Assembly: GCA_947561395.2 (NCBI GenBank)
Contig: OX387193.1
Location: 1,426,001 to 1,490,000 of the forward strand
Direction: 5' to 3'
DNA: 64,000 nucleotides
From: Buxus sempervirens
Taxonomy: Eukaryota > Streptophyta > Magnoliopsida > Buxales > Buxaceae
In this document: positions 1 to 9,835 of the stretch, in pieces
Position numbering within the stretch: the first letter of the stretch is position 1
Layout: each line of letters opens with the position of its first letter
Notes under the pieces: model-generated
Database searches by the model: none
What the model was told of the DNA's origin: nothing
The model's input: only the letters and a program-made list of their open reading frames with translations
Program-made: the position numbers and the translations under genes

Positions 1-961
1 CACTCCCCTTTTCTATGTTCGTATCTCTTAAAAAATTTTCAAGTCTTTTTTCCAACAATCTAGCAGGACAATATCGACGGTATATTTTTCGTATCGTCGG
101 TCCTATTGAAATGTTCACCGGCACAAAGCAGCAAAATTTCGTCAACTGGGACCGCTGAAATTTTGGCATTCCGTGCATAAGAGCTTCAATACAGGTTAAC
201 AAAAACTTAAAAGGAAAATAAAATCCTAAAGTAAAGGATATATAAGAATGAAGAGGACTCATAAAACTTGAAGTGTCTGAGAAATAGTACAACTACAAAA
301 AAAAAATAAATATAAAATTATAAATTCCATCAGATCCATAAATAGAGAAATATAGTAATACTATGATTTTCTATCATTTGATAAAAAATTCAGACCATAG
401 AAGAAAAAGTCACGTGGAAAACATTAAAATTTTTTCAAGAAACATGAATACACATAAAAGCATATGATGACGATAAATAAATTTAATGACAAAAGATAGG
501 AAAGAAAATAAATGAACAAAAATATTTCAATTACATGTAAAAATACCTTGACGAAAGAAAATTGGTGGAAAAAGAAAAAGAAAAATCAAATAAATTAAAA
601 ACAAAAAATAAAATGTATAAAGCTTATGCCGAACAAGAATATGAATTTAAAAACAGAATGTGAATAAAATATCCCAAAAGAAACCTAAATTACAGTAAAT
701 GAGGAATCAAAGTTAAAACTCTTCTAAAACATATAAAAATTAATAAAACTACAAAATAGAAATAAATATCAAGAAATGCAAGTAATGAAATCAATTAGTA
801 CACAAGCATACAAAGTGAAAATATGAAAACCCTAACAAAACAATAGCGTTAAATAAGACAAAATTAGGTTGCAATTATACTTTATAAAAATAAACAATGA
901 CAGGTTGATAGTTTCTCAAATAATTTAAAAAAAAAAAGCATACTTTTAAAAATATTTAAAA
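1..961. repeat. Repeat block A, copy 1 (A-rich, non-coding)
   Basis: The first 170 bases match 5270-5450 and 46810-46985, and the A-rich remainder matches 46985-47907; part of it also matches 18869-19375. The plus strand is strongly A-rich and I see no coding sequence. The block runs without a break into block B in the copies at 19375 and 47908. Here it is interrupted at 962 by a Mutator-like element. The element family is not recognised; it behaves as part of a dispersed multi-block repeat. Confidence 0.8.
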
Positions 962-1160
962 GGGAAATTTACACGTACACCCCCTGAGGTTTAAGAAAGT
1001 GTCGCGGACACCCCCTGAGGTTCAAAAGTGATCACTTACTACCCTCGTAGTTTCAAAAAGCGTCACCTACTACCCCCACCGTTACATTGCACACAAATAC
1101 CGTTAGTAATTTTTTTCAAATGGCCGAAATGCCCCTGACTCCTCTTCGTTCTCCTTTACT
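962..1160 (+). repeat. Left terminal inverted repeat of the 2.0-kb MULE
   Basis: This is the inverted partner of about 2768-2974, roughly 85 % identical by eye. It contains three spaced C-runs (CACCCCCTGAGG twice and CTACCCCCACC), a periodic GC-rich pattern unlike the A-rich flanks. Inside the repeat boundary both ends continue into matching CTCTTCGTTCTCCTTT. Confidence 0.85.
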
Positions 1161-1439
1161 GGATACTAACTGTTAACTCCACTTTGCCCTTCGTCACCAT
1201 CCTCAATTCCACAGCAACCACCCTCAAATCCCTCCCCATTTCGTCCTTCAACAAAACCACCAGCCGGAGGAGCTCAACTTCCGATGTCCTCCGCCACCGC
1301 CGCAACCACAACCACAGTTAGTAACGCAAGCAGAGGCCTTTGTGCAAGATGCCTCAGCTCCTGCCCCCGAAATGCACAAAGAAAGGTTTTTTTCTTTACC
1401 TTTTTGGTTGCCGTAAATTCTTCTGAACTTCGATTTCCT

Positions 1440-1733
1440 TGAATTCGTTCCCAATTTGGGAAGACATGCTCTAAAGAAGACGAGGTCTGTGAGGAGCTTA
1501 CTGGAGTGTCTCGTGATGGAAATGAGAAAATCCCAATTCGGATAAGGAAGCCGAGATCAAAGTGGAATAGATTTTCTGTTGAGTCCTTGAAGGATCTCGA
1601 AGTGTTTGTTGATGGAGCTGAAAGAACAATTCAGATGAAGAACTCAAGCTCTGAAGCGCGTGAAGTTTGTGCAGAGCCTTGTGAGGAGCTTAGTGTTGTG
1701 AGGAGCTTAGTGTGTGTGTTGATAAAACTGTGA
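1440..1733 (+). pseudogene. Unidentified open segment inside the MULE
   Basis: An open frame from about 1440, with an ATG at 1506, runs to a stop at 1731-1733. It encodes a charged 75-residue peptide including KIPIRIRKPRSKW and SVESLKDLEVFVDG. Codon-like sequence and much higher GC than the flanks suggest a captured exon piece rather than repeat DNA. The end holds a short tandem duplication (GTGAGGAGCTTAGTGT twice), so the last 15 residues are probably not original. I do not recognise the family. Its position between the inverted repeats and upstream of the 4CL-like piece suggests the MULE carries parts of two genes. Confidence 0.35.
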
Positions 1734-1965
1734 AAAGCATTATCTGTCAAACGCAAGTAGAAGTGAAGAAGAAACGAATATATTACATTTAGAACATCTC
1801 ACTATGTAACATGGTTCCTGGATCATTACCTCCCCAGAAAGTTAAAGAAGAAATCTCCAAAAAAATTTTCAAAAAATACAACTTGATTTCCAACAACTGC
1901 TATAGCCATCACTCCACCATAGCTGAATCCCTCCAGACTCGCTGCAAAATGGGTTGCAATTGTTT

Positions 1966-2374
1966 TCTTCAGAAACAGGAATCTATTACAGCAAGCACAG
2001 ACCTATACAACTCCCATCGACTCCATTTCTTGATGTTGTTTCCTTCATTTTCTCACATGAACATAATGGGTTTTCGACATTTGTCGATTCCTCGTTTGGG
2101 TTCTCCATCCCTTACTCCAAACTGCAATCTCTGGTGAAATCCATGGCTTCTGGTCTCCATGGAATTGGGATTTCTGAAAGGGACGTGGTTTTGATTCTAT
2201 TGTCGAATTCTATTTACTTCCCTGTTATTTTCTTGGGTGTTTTGTCGATCGGTGCTATCGCAACTACCATGAATCCTCTCAGTGCTCTTGCTGAGGTCAA
2301 GAAACAGATTTGTGATTCCAATGCAAGTCTGGTTTTTACAATATCCGGAAAAGCCATCATTGGGATTTGTAGGG
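1966..2374 (+). pseudogene. Captured N-terminal fragment of a 4-coumarate:CoA ligase-like enzyme
   Basis: The plus frame reads GIYYSKHRPIQLP, then DVVSFIFSHEHNGFSTFVDS, YSKLQSLVKSMASGL, ERDVVLILLSNSIYFPV, LSIGAIATTMNPLSA, EVKKQI and SNASLVFT in an unbroken order. This is the first exon region of plant 4CL-like (peroxisomal acyl-activating) ligases: the substrate clamp start, the GDVVLLLLPNS-type strand and the GA-x-x-TTxNPL helix of the ANL adenylate-forming superfamily. The frame stays open for about 135 codons, but the AMP-binding P-loop, the catalytic core and the C-terminal domain are absent, so it cannot be an active enzyme. After about 2375 the similarity stops. It is a captured piece inside the MULE inverted repeats. 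The parent gene is probably elsewhere in the genome. Confidence 0.8.
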
Positions 2375-2974
2375 TTTTCTTCATTGCCGTCTTGATGGAA
2401 CGCTTCAAGCTCCACTTTTGCTTCTTCTTCGTTCTCTGAAACCCTAGAAAATCTACGAATGCCTTGATCAAGAAATACCTGATCAATAACGCCTAGGAAC
2501 AAAGCTTTTAACTCCCAGTCGAGATGAAGAATATACAAGCTTTTAATCTTCGAAGTTGCGCAGAGCGAGGGAGACTGTGGAGAAGAGAACAGAGAGAGAA
2601 GGAATAAAGCGGATAAGGGCATGTGTGCACAGAGAGAGAGAGAGATTTCTGGAGTGAACTAAATAGAGAGAGAGAGAGGCTTCGTGAAGGGGATGTGAAG
2701 GAGAAGAAGAATGAAGCGATTAGGGCTGTCCGATTTCTCTCTTGGCGATTAGGGCATTTCGATTTGGAGAAAGGAGAACGAAGAGAAGGGTTTTTAAACA
2801 AGGGCATTTCCGCCATTTGAAAAAAATAACCAACGCCGTTTGTGTGCAAAGTAACTGCAGGGGGTGTAGGCGACGCTTTTCCAAACTACGGGGGTAGTAA
2901 GTGATCGCTTTTGAACCACAGGGGGTGTCCGTGACACTTTCCCAAACCTCAGGGGGTGTTTGTGTAAATTTCCC

Positions 2975-3420
2975 ATTATAAACATGTAGTGGTCTACTGT
3001 TACAATTTTTACTTGGCTGAATTACCCCTTATAAGTCTATTTCCTATATAGGTGTGTGCACTATGATGACATGCTGTGCCCCCTTTGATAATGTAGTGTA
3101 TTCTCTATAACATTATCGTGTCTGGCCTATGATAATGTGATGCAAGCCCTACGATGATTTCGTTCATAACTTAAATGATTCCTCGTGTACCCTACGATGC
3201 ATGTTCAATTCCGCCAAGATAAAAATTGTAACAATAAACCATTATTTGTTTTAAATATTTTATAAATGTATTGTTACCTTTAAATTAGTTCAAAAATCAT
3301 CACTTAATCTTTATTTATTTGACTCTAAAGCTATTTAACGAGTTTTATTGCCTATTTCACAACTAGAAAAACGGATATATGTGAAATTTAGTTATCATTA
3401 AGGTCATTGGTGCATTTCAA
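2975..3420. repeat. Repeat block B, copy 1, with degenerate ~24-bp tandem motif
   Basis: The block matches 19376-19808, 47908-48100 and partly 62600-62740. Within 3050-3210 a motif close to CCCTATGATAATGTGATGCA recurs about six times with a spacing of roughly 20-28 bp. The copies differ in the number and decay of the units. No coding sequence is seen. Confidence 0.75.
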
Positions 3421-3935
3421 AACACCTTAACAAGCAATAAATACATTTTATAAAGGAGCCCATATAATGAATTAGTGTACTGGTAATCTAACAGGAAACA
3501 AAAGAGAATGACTAATAGGATTTGAAATTTATTTTAATTTGAAGAAAATAAAAATCAATAAAATTAAAAAAAATAAATAAGCCTAAAATCTTAATAAAAA
3601 AACAAAAATATAGACATTTGTACAAATGAACACGAAAAAAGAAGCTTATTAATATAATTTTATTTTGTTTAAAAAGGCCTCAAACAGAAAAAAAAAAAAA
3701 AAGAAAACAAAAACATAGTTACATAATAATCAACACGCCAAGCAATCACTCAAAATACAAAGAATAAATAAATATACACAAATTCAACATACGAAATAAG
3801 CAAAAAAGACAAATAAGGGGCATATAGAAAATTACTAAATCACAAAATTGAAAAATGAAAAAATAATTAAGGAAAAGATTTAAAAAGTGAAAGGTAGCAT
3901 AAGAAGATGTTAAAATTAAATGGCAAAATACAAGG
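3421..3935. repeat. Repeat block C, copy 1
   Basis: A-rich, non-coding stretch matching 53216-53740; its last 100 bases also match 45333-45440, where it abuts the KLCR relic. It starts with TGCATTTCAAAACACCTTA and ends before the D-block hairpins. Confidence 0.7.
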
Positions 3936-5060
3936 TTACCCGTACCAGTTTCAACCCTATTTCACTATGATCTTGTCATGCCATTTCGTTGAAATTTCAA
4001 TGGCACACAACTCGGGCTGCCTATGTACCCAATTTTGGGAACAACCAGAGCTGTTGTTCTTATAGGCAATTTGAATTTGAATTTGATTTGATTTGTTTTA
4101 AATTGTGGCTAAACCCGATTTTAAAATTGTTTGGGATGTCTACGTAGCATGTACTCAATTTTGGGATCAAATCGAGCAACCGTTCAAAACGCTAATTTTA
4201 GTCTAAGTCGATCAACATTGTTTGGGCCAAAATGATCAACACCAAATCGGACCATAGAGATCCTGCTTTAGAATGGACTATTGAAGTATGGTTCTATTTA
4301 ACCTTGAATGATTATCAGATAAGAATTCAAATTATGGGCAAAATGAATGTAGATGTAACTTAATCTTGACAAAAATTTTGATTTCGTAATTTTTTATTGA
4401 ACATGATTTCAGCCGTTATTATGGGTTTTTATTTTGTATGGTACAAACCCATTCAAGGTCCTTGATATAAAACAACCCTTTGATTTTAAGTCTCTCAAAG
4501 CCCGTGGAATAATACTTGGTTTGGTTTATTCGTTTATAGTTGTGACTGGACCCGATTTTGAATTTCTTCGGGCTGCCTACGTACCCAATTTTGGGATCAA
4601 GCCTAGCCGTAGTTCAAAAAGGCAATTTTAGTTTGAATTTAAACTTGATTTGGTTTGTCTTTAATTGCGGCTGAACCCCATTTTATCCTTGTCAAGCTGC
4701 CTAGGTACCCAATTTTGGGAAAAAACCGAGCCGTTGTTGGTATTGGCAATTTGAATTTGAATTTGAAATGATTTGTTTTTAATTGTGGCTAAACCCGATA
4801 TTGAAATTGTTTGGGTTGCCTACATAGAACGTACTCATTTTTGGGATCAAATCGAGCAATAGTTCCAAAGGCTAATTTTAGTCTAAGTCGATCAAAATTG
4901 TTTGGGGCAGAAGGGTCAATACCAAATTGGACCTTAGGTCATTTTGGATTCAGTTTAATTTGATTCCATTTCTAGAGCATCGGACCATAGAGATCCTGCT
5001 TTAGAGTGGACTATTGACCTATGGTTCTATTTAACCTTGAATGCTTAGTCAAATCCGGCC
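3936..5060. repeat. Repeat block D: degenerate array of a hairpin-bearing unit
   Basis: Five degenerate units of roughly 120-150 bp with some longer spacers, each built around a version of CTGCCTACGTACCC, a short loop, GGGATCAAGCCGA and CCGTAGTTC (centres near 4020, 4140, 4575, 4700 and 4820). Between them lie runs of TTTGAATTTGAATTTGATTTG. The block recurs at 45440-46620. A related pair of units sits in every G block. The arms CTACG and CGTAG plus an inner CCC/GGG can pair as a bulged hairpin. It is non-coding; it may belong to a long LTR, but I cannot prove that. Confidence 0.7.
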
Positions 5061-6092
5061 AATTTGGAACCCTCAACCACCGGAGGAACAGTTCGATTTT
5101 GGTTATTTGAAAGTATGAATTGTATGGGAGTCGGTTTGAGCCATCGGAGAAATGGTTCAACAGAACACACTAATGAACGCCGGTCGCCCACTGCCCAGAA
5201 GCAGGAATGGCTCTCTCTTCTACCACCCATCCCTCTCTCTCCCTTTCATCTCTTCCCATCTATGTCTCTCACTCCCTTTCTCTATGTTCGTATCTCTCCA
5301 ATAAGTTCTCAAGTTTACTTTTCAATGACCTCGCACAACAATATCGACGATATATTTGTCGTACCGTCAATCTCATTGATATTTCGACCAGCACAAAGAG
5401 GCAAAATTTCGTCAATTGCAACCGCCAAAATTGTGGCATTCAATGCTTAAGCCTTTCATTACATAGTAAAAAAAACTTAAAGAAAAAGAGGATCCTAAAG
5501 AAAAGGATATACAAGAATGAAGAGACTCATACAACTTTAGTGTGCAAAAATAGTACAACTACAAAAACTATATAAATATTAAATTATCAATTCCAAGAGA
5601 CCTATAAATAGAGAAAATATAGCAATATTAAATTACAAAATACAAGAATTATTTTCTATCATTTAATAAATAGTTCCGGCCATTGAAGAAAATGTCACTT
5701 GGAAAAATAAATAGGTAAAATATAGCAATATTAAAGTACAAAAAAAAGGATGATTTTCTATTATTTAATAAATAGTTCCGGCCATGGAAGAAAAAGTCAT
5801 GTGGAAAACACTAAAATTTTTTAAAAAATATCAATACACATAAAAGCATATGATAATGACAAATAAAAATTGAATGGCAAAAGATAGGAAAGAAAATATA
5901 AGATAAAAAATATTTCAATTACATGCGAAAACACCTTGACGAAAGAAAATTACGATAGAAAGAAAAAGAAAAATCAAATAAATTCGAAACAAAAAATAAG
6001 TCATATAAAGCTTATGCCGAACAAGAATAATGGAAGGTACTAAAATGAATTTACAAACACAATGTGAATAAAGTATCCCAAAAGATACCTAA
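5061..6092. repeat. Repeat blocks E and A, copy 2
   Basis: 5061-5270 (block E, with a CT-rich stretch near 5210-5285) and 5270-6092 (block A) match 46610-47660 nearly continuously. Short internal duplications of GAAAATATAGCAATATTAAA occur at about 5610 and 5718. At 6092-6093 block A is cut and joined to block R. No gene is seen. Confidence 0.7.
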
Positions 6093-6720
6093 ACTATGTA
6101 TGTCATTTATATAAAAGTGATGAAGTTGATGTCTGACTCGGGAACGATACCCAAAATCCCACACCAAAGAGCAGAGCCCGCCACCAGCTTTCTCAGGCTT
6201 TCTTGGATGATGAAGGGCAAACAATAGGTATGCCACCTCCCCCCTCCTCCTCTCTCATATCCCTCTCCTTTGTTTCCCTTCTTTTTTGTTTTCAAACAAT
6301 GCATGAAGTAGGAAGCCGAGGAGTTACGCACCCCTGCCACCCTCCCTCCCGACTCTTCTCGCTCTCCATTTCTTTTTTCAACCCCTCTTCTCTTTCTCAA
6401 GAAACAAAGGTTTGAACGAGAGGTGTAGCCAAGATATATGACCACCACCCTTCTCCTCCCCGACCCTCTTTTCGTCTCTCTTCTATGAGTTGTCTTTGTA
6501 ATATTTTTTTTAGGCAAAGAGGAGGACCAAAAACTAGCACGCCTTCCTTGCTCCCCTCATTTGTCTCAACAGGTTTAGCACAACACAGGCAAAATTTCCT
6601 TCGTACGGTTGAAAACCTCTCCTAATTAAAAGAAATCACGAAATTTCTCCCATTTCGACTACGGAATGAGCGGCACTAGCACCATGTGCCTTTAATTTCG
6701 CTAATTTCATAATATACTTA

Positions 6721-6756
6721 AGCGGAACACGAAACCAGTGGTTTCGGTGCCGCTCC
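6721..6756. other. Near-palindrome conserved in all R blocks
   Basis: AGCGGAACACGAAACCA is followed one base later by an almost exact reverse complement, TGGTTTCGGTGCCGCT. The same structure lies at 14253-14288, 23677-23711, 54677-54710 and 59174-59208. As DNA it could form a cruciform and as RNA a hairpin of about 15 pairs. Confidence 0.7.
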
Positions 6757-7315
6757 GAGTCCAAAAAGCCGAACCTTGGTAGCATACGTAAAATATTGTA
6801 AAATAATAAAGATACTTATTATGCTTTTCATTATATATGAAATGAAAACTAACAAAGGAAAATAATAAATATTTACTTAAAATGTAAAATAAAATATAAA
6901 TAAAAAAATCTGAAATAAAACATTATTAATGTAACATAGTTAAATAGTAACGAAATCACATAAAAACAAATGAACATACTAAAATCCAATAAATAAAATC
7001 AATGAAAAAGACAATGCGCTTACAGAAAATTTCTGAATTGTAAAAGTTAAAATGAATAAAGGATTAAAACACAAAAAATTAGAAAGGGAAACATATGAAT
7101 AGAACAACAATATAAAAAAAAAATACAAATATCTCATAAAACTATCAACCAAGAAAACTCAAAAAAGAAACTTGAATGAAAGTCGAATCAAACCAAGACA
7201 ATATAATCAAATTAAACAAGTTCAAAAACTGTAAACCTTAACATAATAAAAAAAGAAATATAAACATTCAACTAAATGAAGTTTTGAAAGAAACCTAACC
7301 AGACTACATTTTCAA

Positions 7316-7731
7316 CTTCCTGTCATACATTAAAGAAAAAAAAAGAAAGGAAACTGTAATTGTACTTATTTGTATTTTTACGTTTTAATCTGTTTTCTTA
7401 GGTTTTTATCGTGATTTACCATTTTAACTTATTCTGTTACGTTCTTCGTATCACTTTTGCTTTCCAATTTAGGCTTATTTTCTTAATTAATTACAATACG
7501 TATGTAAATTTCCTATTCATTAGGCTTTGAACACGGTTATCCGTTTAATTTCAATGATTTTGACTTTCTATTCAGATTACTTATACGCTCGTTTTAGTAT
7601 ACTTCTATATTTATATTCTTCACCAAGTTTAACCCATATTTAGCCTTTATAATCGAGCTTTAGTTTAAATTAGATTTCAATCTTCTTACCGTTGTCCTTT
7701 GTGTTTTCTTTCTTTAAGGTATGACAGGAAG
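7316..7731. repeat. Inverted-repeat-bounded T-rich cassette inside block R
   Basis: CTTCCTGTCATAC plus TTAAAGAAA at 7316-7341 is matched in inverted orientation by TTTCTTTAAGGTATGACAGG ending at 7731. Base composition flips from A-rich to T-rich exactly inside the repeats and back outside them. The cassette sits at the same place in all R copies (near 14855, 24259, 55271 and 59754). There is no clear target duplication, so an old internal inversion or a nested foldback element are both possible. Confidence 0.65.
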
Positions 7732-8390
7732 CTTAATAATCATTTAATTTACTTGTTATCTTTTACCATTGAATTTTAAAGAAATCAGTCAAAACGGCAA
7801 ACTTCGAGAACGTATAAATTATACTAAACCGAAAAAGAGATAAAAGAACAAATAAAAGAAGAACATTAAAAAAAAAAAAGGAAAGATATGACAAGATCAA
7901 GGATAAAAAAAAATTCATAAAAAATATTTAATAAACCTATCGTTATATATAATGAAATAAAATTAAAGGAAAGAGGTAATTAAGAACAAAATCAAATTCA
8001 GAATATATCAATAAAACTAAAAAAATACACATTGATGCAAATGTGAATAAAAAAAATAAGCATTGGCGACACAAACTTAAGAAAAATAAAACTAAGATAA
8101 AAATCCCAATCAACGACCACAAATCACAGAAAAATCAGAAACATAGTTAAATCGCAAAGGAAATTTGCAAAAGCAAATCAAACCATACGATATAAATAAG
8201 TCGTTAGAAATTCAACAAACTAAACAGGCCAAAAAGCCAAGAAAACGAATATTGAAAATTATTTAAGAAAAAAATGGAAAAAATAAAAAAAAAATCATTC
8301 AACAAAAAACATAAAGTAAAAATCGATATGTACGAGAATGACATGTTAAAAAAAAATTCTGAAAACTAACAAAGGAAAATAATCAAACCT

Positions 8391-9832
8391 GATAGGAATT
8401 CTCAACCTCGATTCCACGGTGCTTTAGTATACGCAAGGTCTTGGATGATCGGAAAGCTCTGGTACCATTAACAGTTTTTCTTAAACTGGATATTCAATCA
8501 TTTGTATAGGTGGATATCTATCCATCTCTCAGACTACAAACCACCACTCTTATGGCTGCCATTAATGTATTTTATCGAATATTGTAGATGTATAACTTGG
8601 AATACAGTACTTGCAAAAGCGAAGAGGACCATGATAGTCAACTTCCATAACGGCAGTGGTTTTAGATAGTTATTAACCATTATACCACCAAACAAACACA
8701 AAATAAGGGAAGGCAGCTATACAACTACTCATTTCCTCCACACCCTCCCACACATACACACTCTGTGCATGCATTCAGTGTCATCTTATACGCCCGTTCT
8801 CTACCTCCTCCTTGGACACCGGATGCATGTAGACGTGAAGTCACACACAATCATACGCTCAAATCATTATTCATGTTGAGAAAAAAATTGTACTTTTCTT
8901 GATCGAACACGATTTCACTCATTTACGCGGGTTTTTATTTTATGGGGTGCGGGCCCAATCAAGATCATTGATCCTTAATTACATAATAGACTATAGGACA
9001 ACCCCCCTTGGATTCTAGCTCGCTAAGTATACTAACGAAAATTGGGTTGGTTTATTTTTATTTGCGACTGAACCCGATTTTGAATTTATTTCGGGCTGCC
9101 TACGTACCCTTTTATGGGATCAAGCCGAACCGTAGTTCAAAAAAGAGTGTTTTAAATTTGGATTTGGTTTGGTTTGATTTTTCATCGTGACTGAACCCGA
9201 TTTTGGATTTTGTTCAGGCTGCCTACGTACCACAATTTTGGGTTTCAAGTCAATACGTAGCTCAATTGGGTGTTTTGGGTTTGAATTTGAATTGGGTCAC
9301 TCGGATCCAATTTTAGGTTTAATTTGATTTGAACCGTAGACGAAACTGTTTGATTTGGTTTCAATTATTTGGACAATAAAGATCCGTTTTGGATTTGGTT
9401 TGATTTAGAAAATTTGAACAATAGAAGAAATGGTTTGAGTTTGGTCTATTTGGAAGTATAGATTGTATGGAAACCAGTTCAGACCGGTTTAGGATTTTGG
9501 TTTATGCAAGGCTTGGTTTGGGTTAGCTTAATGATATGACTTGCATATGTTTGGGAAAATTTGGCACATACTTGTAAGGATTTGGTTTAATATAGGGGAC
9601 ATGAGAAAAATTTTTGGTTCAATTTGAAAATTTTGGGTTTGATTTGAAAAGCTATCAAAGCGTTAGGGATTTTTGGGAATTTCCCCAAATTCTTGTGGGG
9701 TCAAATTGGACTGAAATTAGGCAAAAGTGCTTGATTTCAAGGTTTTTGGGCCAATCGGGTCCATGGTCCAGATCGTATCCATGCCCACAGGCGCACGAGG
9801 GCCTGGTTAATAATTATTTTATCTAATTTAGA
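8391..9832. repeat. Repeat block G, copy 1, with two CTGCCTACG hairpins
   Basis: The block matches 15966-17340, 60736-62160 and partly 56595-57110. It opens near GATTCCACGGTGCTT, contains the hairpin motif at 9096-9135 and a second version near 9218-9265, and then a TTTGGTTTGATT-rich, T/G-biased stretch. This copy and the one at 60736 end with GGTTAATAATTATTTTAT. The copies at 17340 and 57110 instead continue into GC-rich block H. I see no convincing coding frame. Confidence 0.7.
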
Positions 9833-9835
9833 CTC

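Larger units (their letters stand above)
962..2974. mobile_element. Mutator-like element carrying gene fragments (Pack-MULE type)
   Basis: The element begins GGGAAATTTACAC and ends with the reverse complement. The inverted repeats extend about 200 bp (962-1160 against about 2768-2974) and share the phrases CACCCCCTGAGGTT and GATCACTTACTAC. Flanks ATTTAAAA (954-961) and ATTATAAA (2975-2982) are a decayed 8-9 bp target duplication. The uninterrupted site is visible at about 19366-19385 and 47890-47912, where block A passes straight into block B. No transposase is present. The interior carries a plus-strand piece of a 4CL-like gene and a second unidentified open segment, the structure known for Pack-MULEs. 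Long inverted repeats plus a roughly 9-bp duplication favour Mutator; hAT would give 8 bp with short inverted repeats. Confidence 0.85.
6093..8390. repeat. Repeat block R, copy 1 (~2.3 kb)
   Basis: One of five copies (13621-15965, 22995-25135, 54046-56345, 58711-60735). The layout is constant: a CT-rich section (6225-6500), a 36-base near-palindrome (6721-6756), a long A-rich section, a 416-bp T-rich cassette bounded by inverted repeats (7316-7731), then A-rich sequence. No transposase, integrase or reverse transcriptase is encoded. The first half resembles the copy at 54046, whereas the part from about 7500 to 7900 is nearly identical to the copy at 22995, so this copy is a mosaic. It is likely the non-coding part of a large non-autonomous element. 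Confidence 0.75.

Noticed and set aside
2623..2820. 65-codon Glu/Arg-rich frame near the right MULE end
   Set aside because: It is made by GAGAGA-type low-complexity DNA and the inverted repeat.
3936..5060. CRISPR-like spaced repeats
   Set aside because: The units are degenerate, variable in length and in plant nuclear DNA; they are dispersed-repeat units with hairpins.
9614..9826. 70-codon plus frame repeated near 61945
   Set aside because: It is retained only because two G blocks are near-identical, and it matches nothing and is broken in the other G copies.
6093..9832. R-G unit as an endogenous viral element
   Set aside because: No movement protein, coat, protease or polymerase motif was found in any frame, and there is no support for a viral origin.
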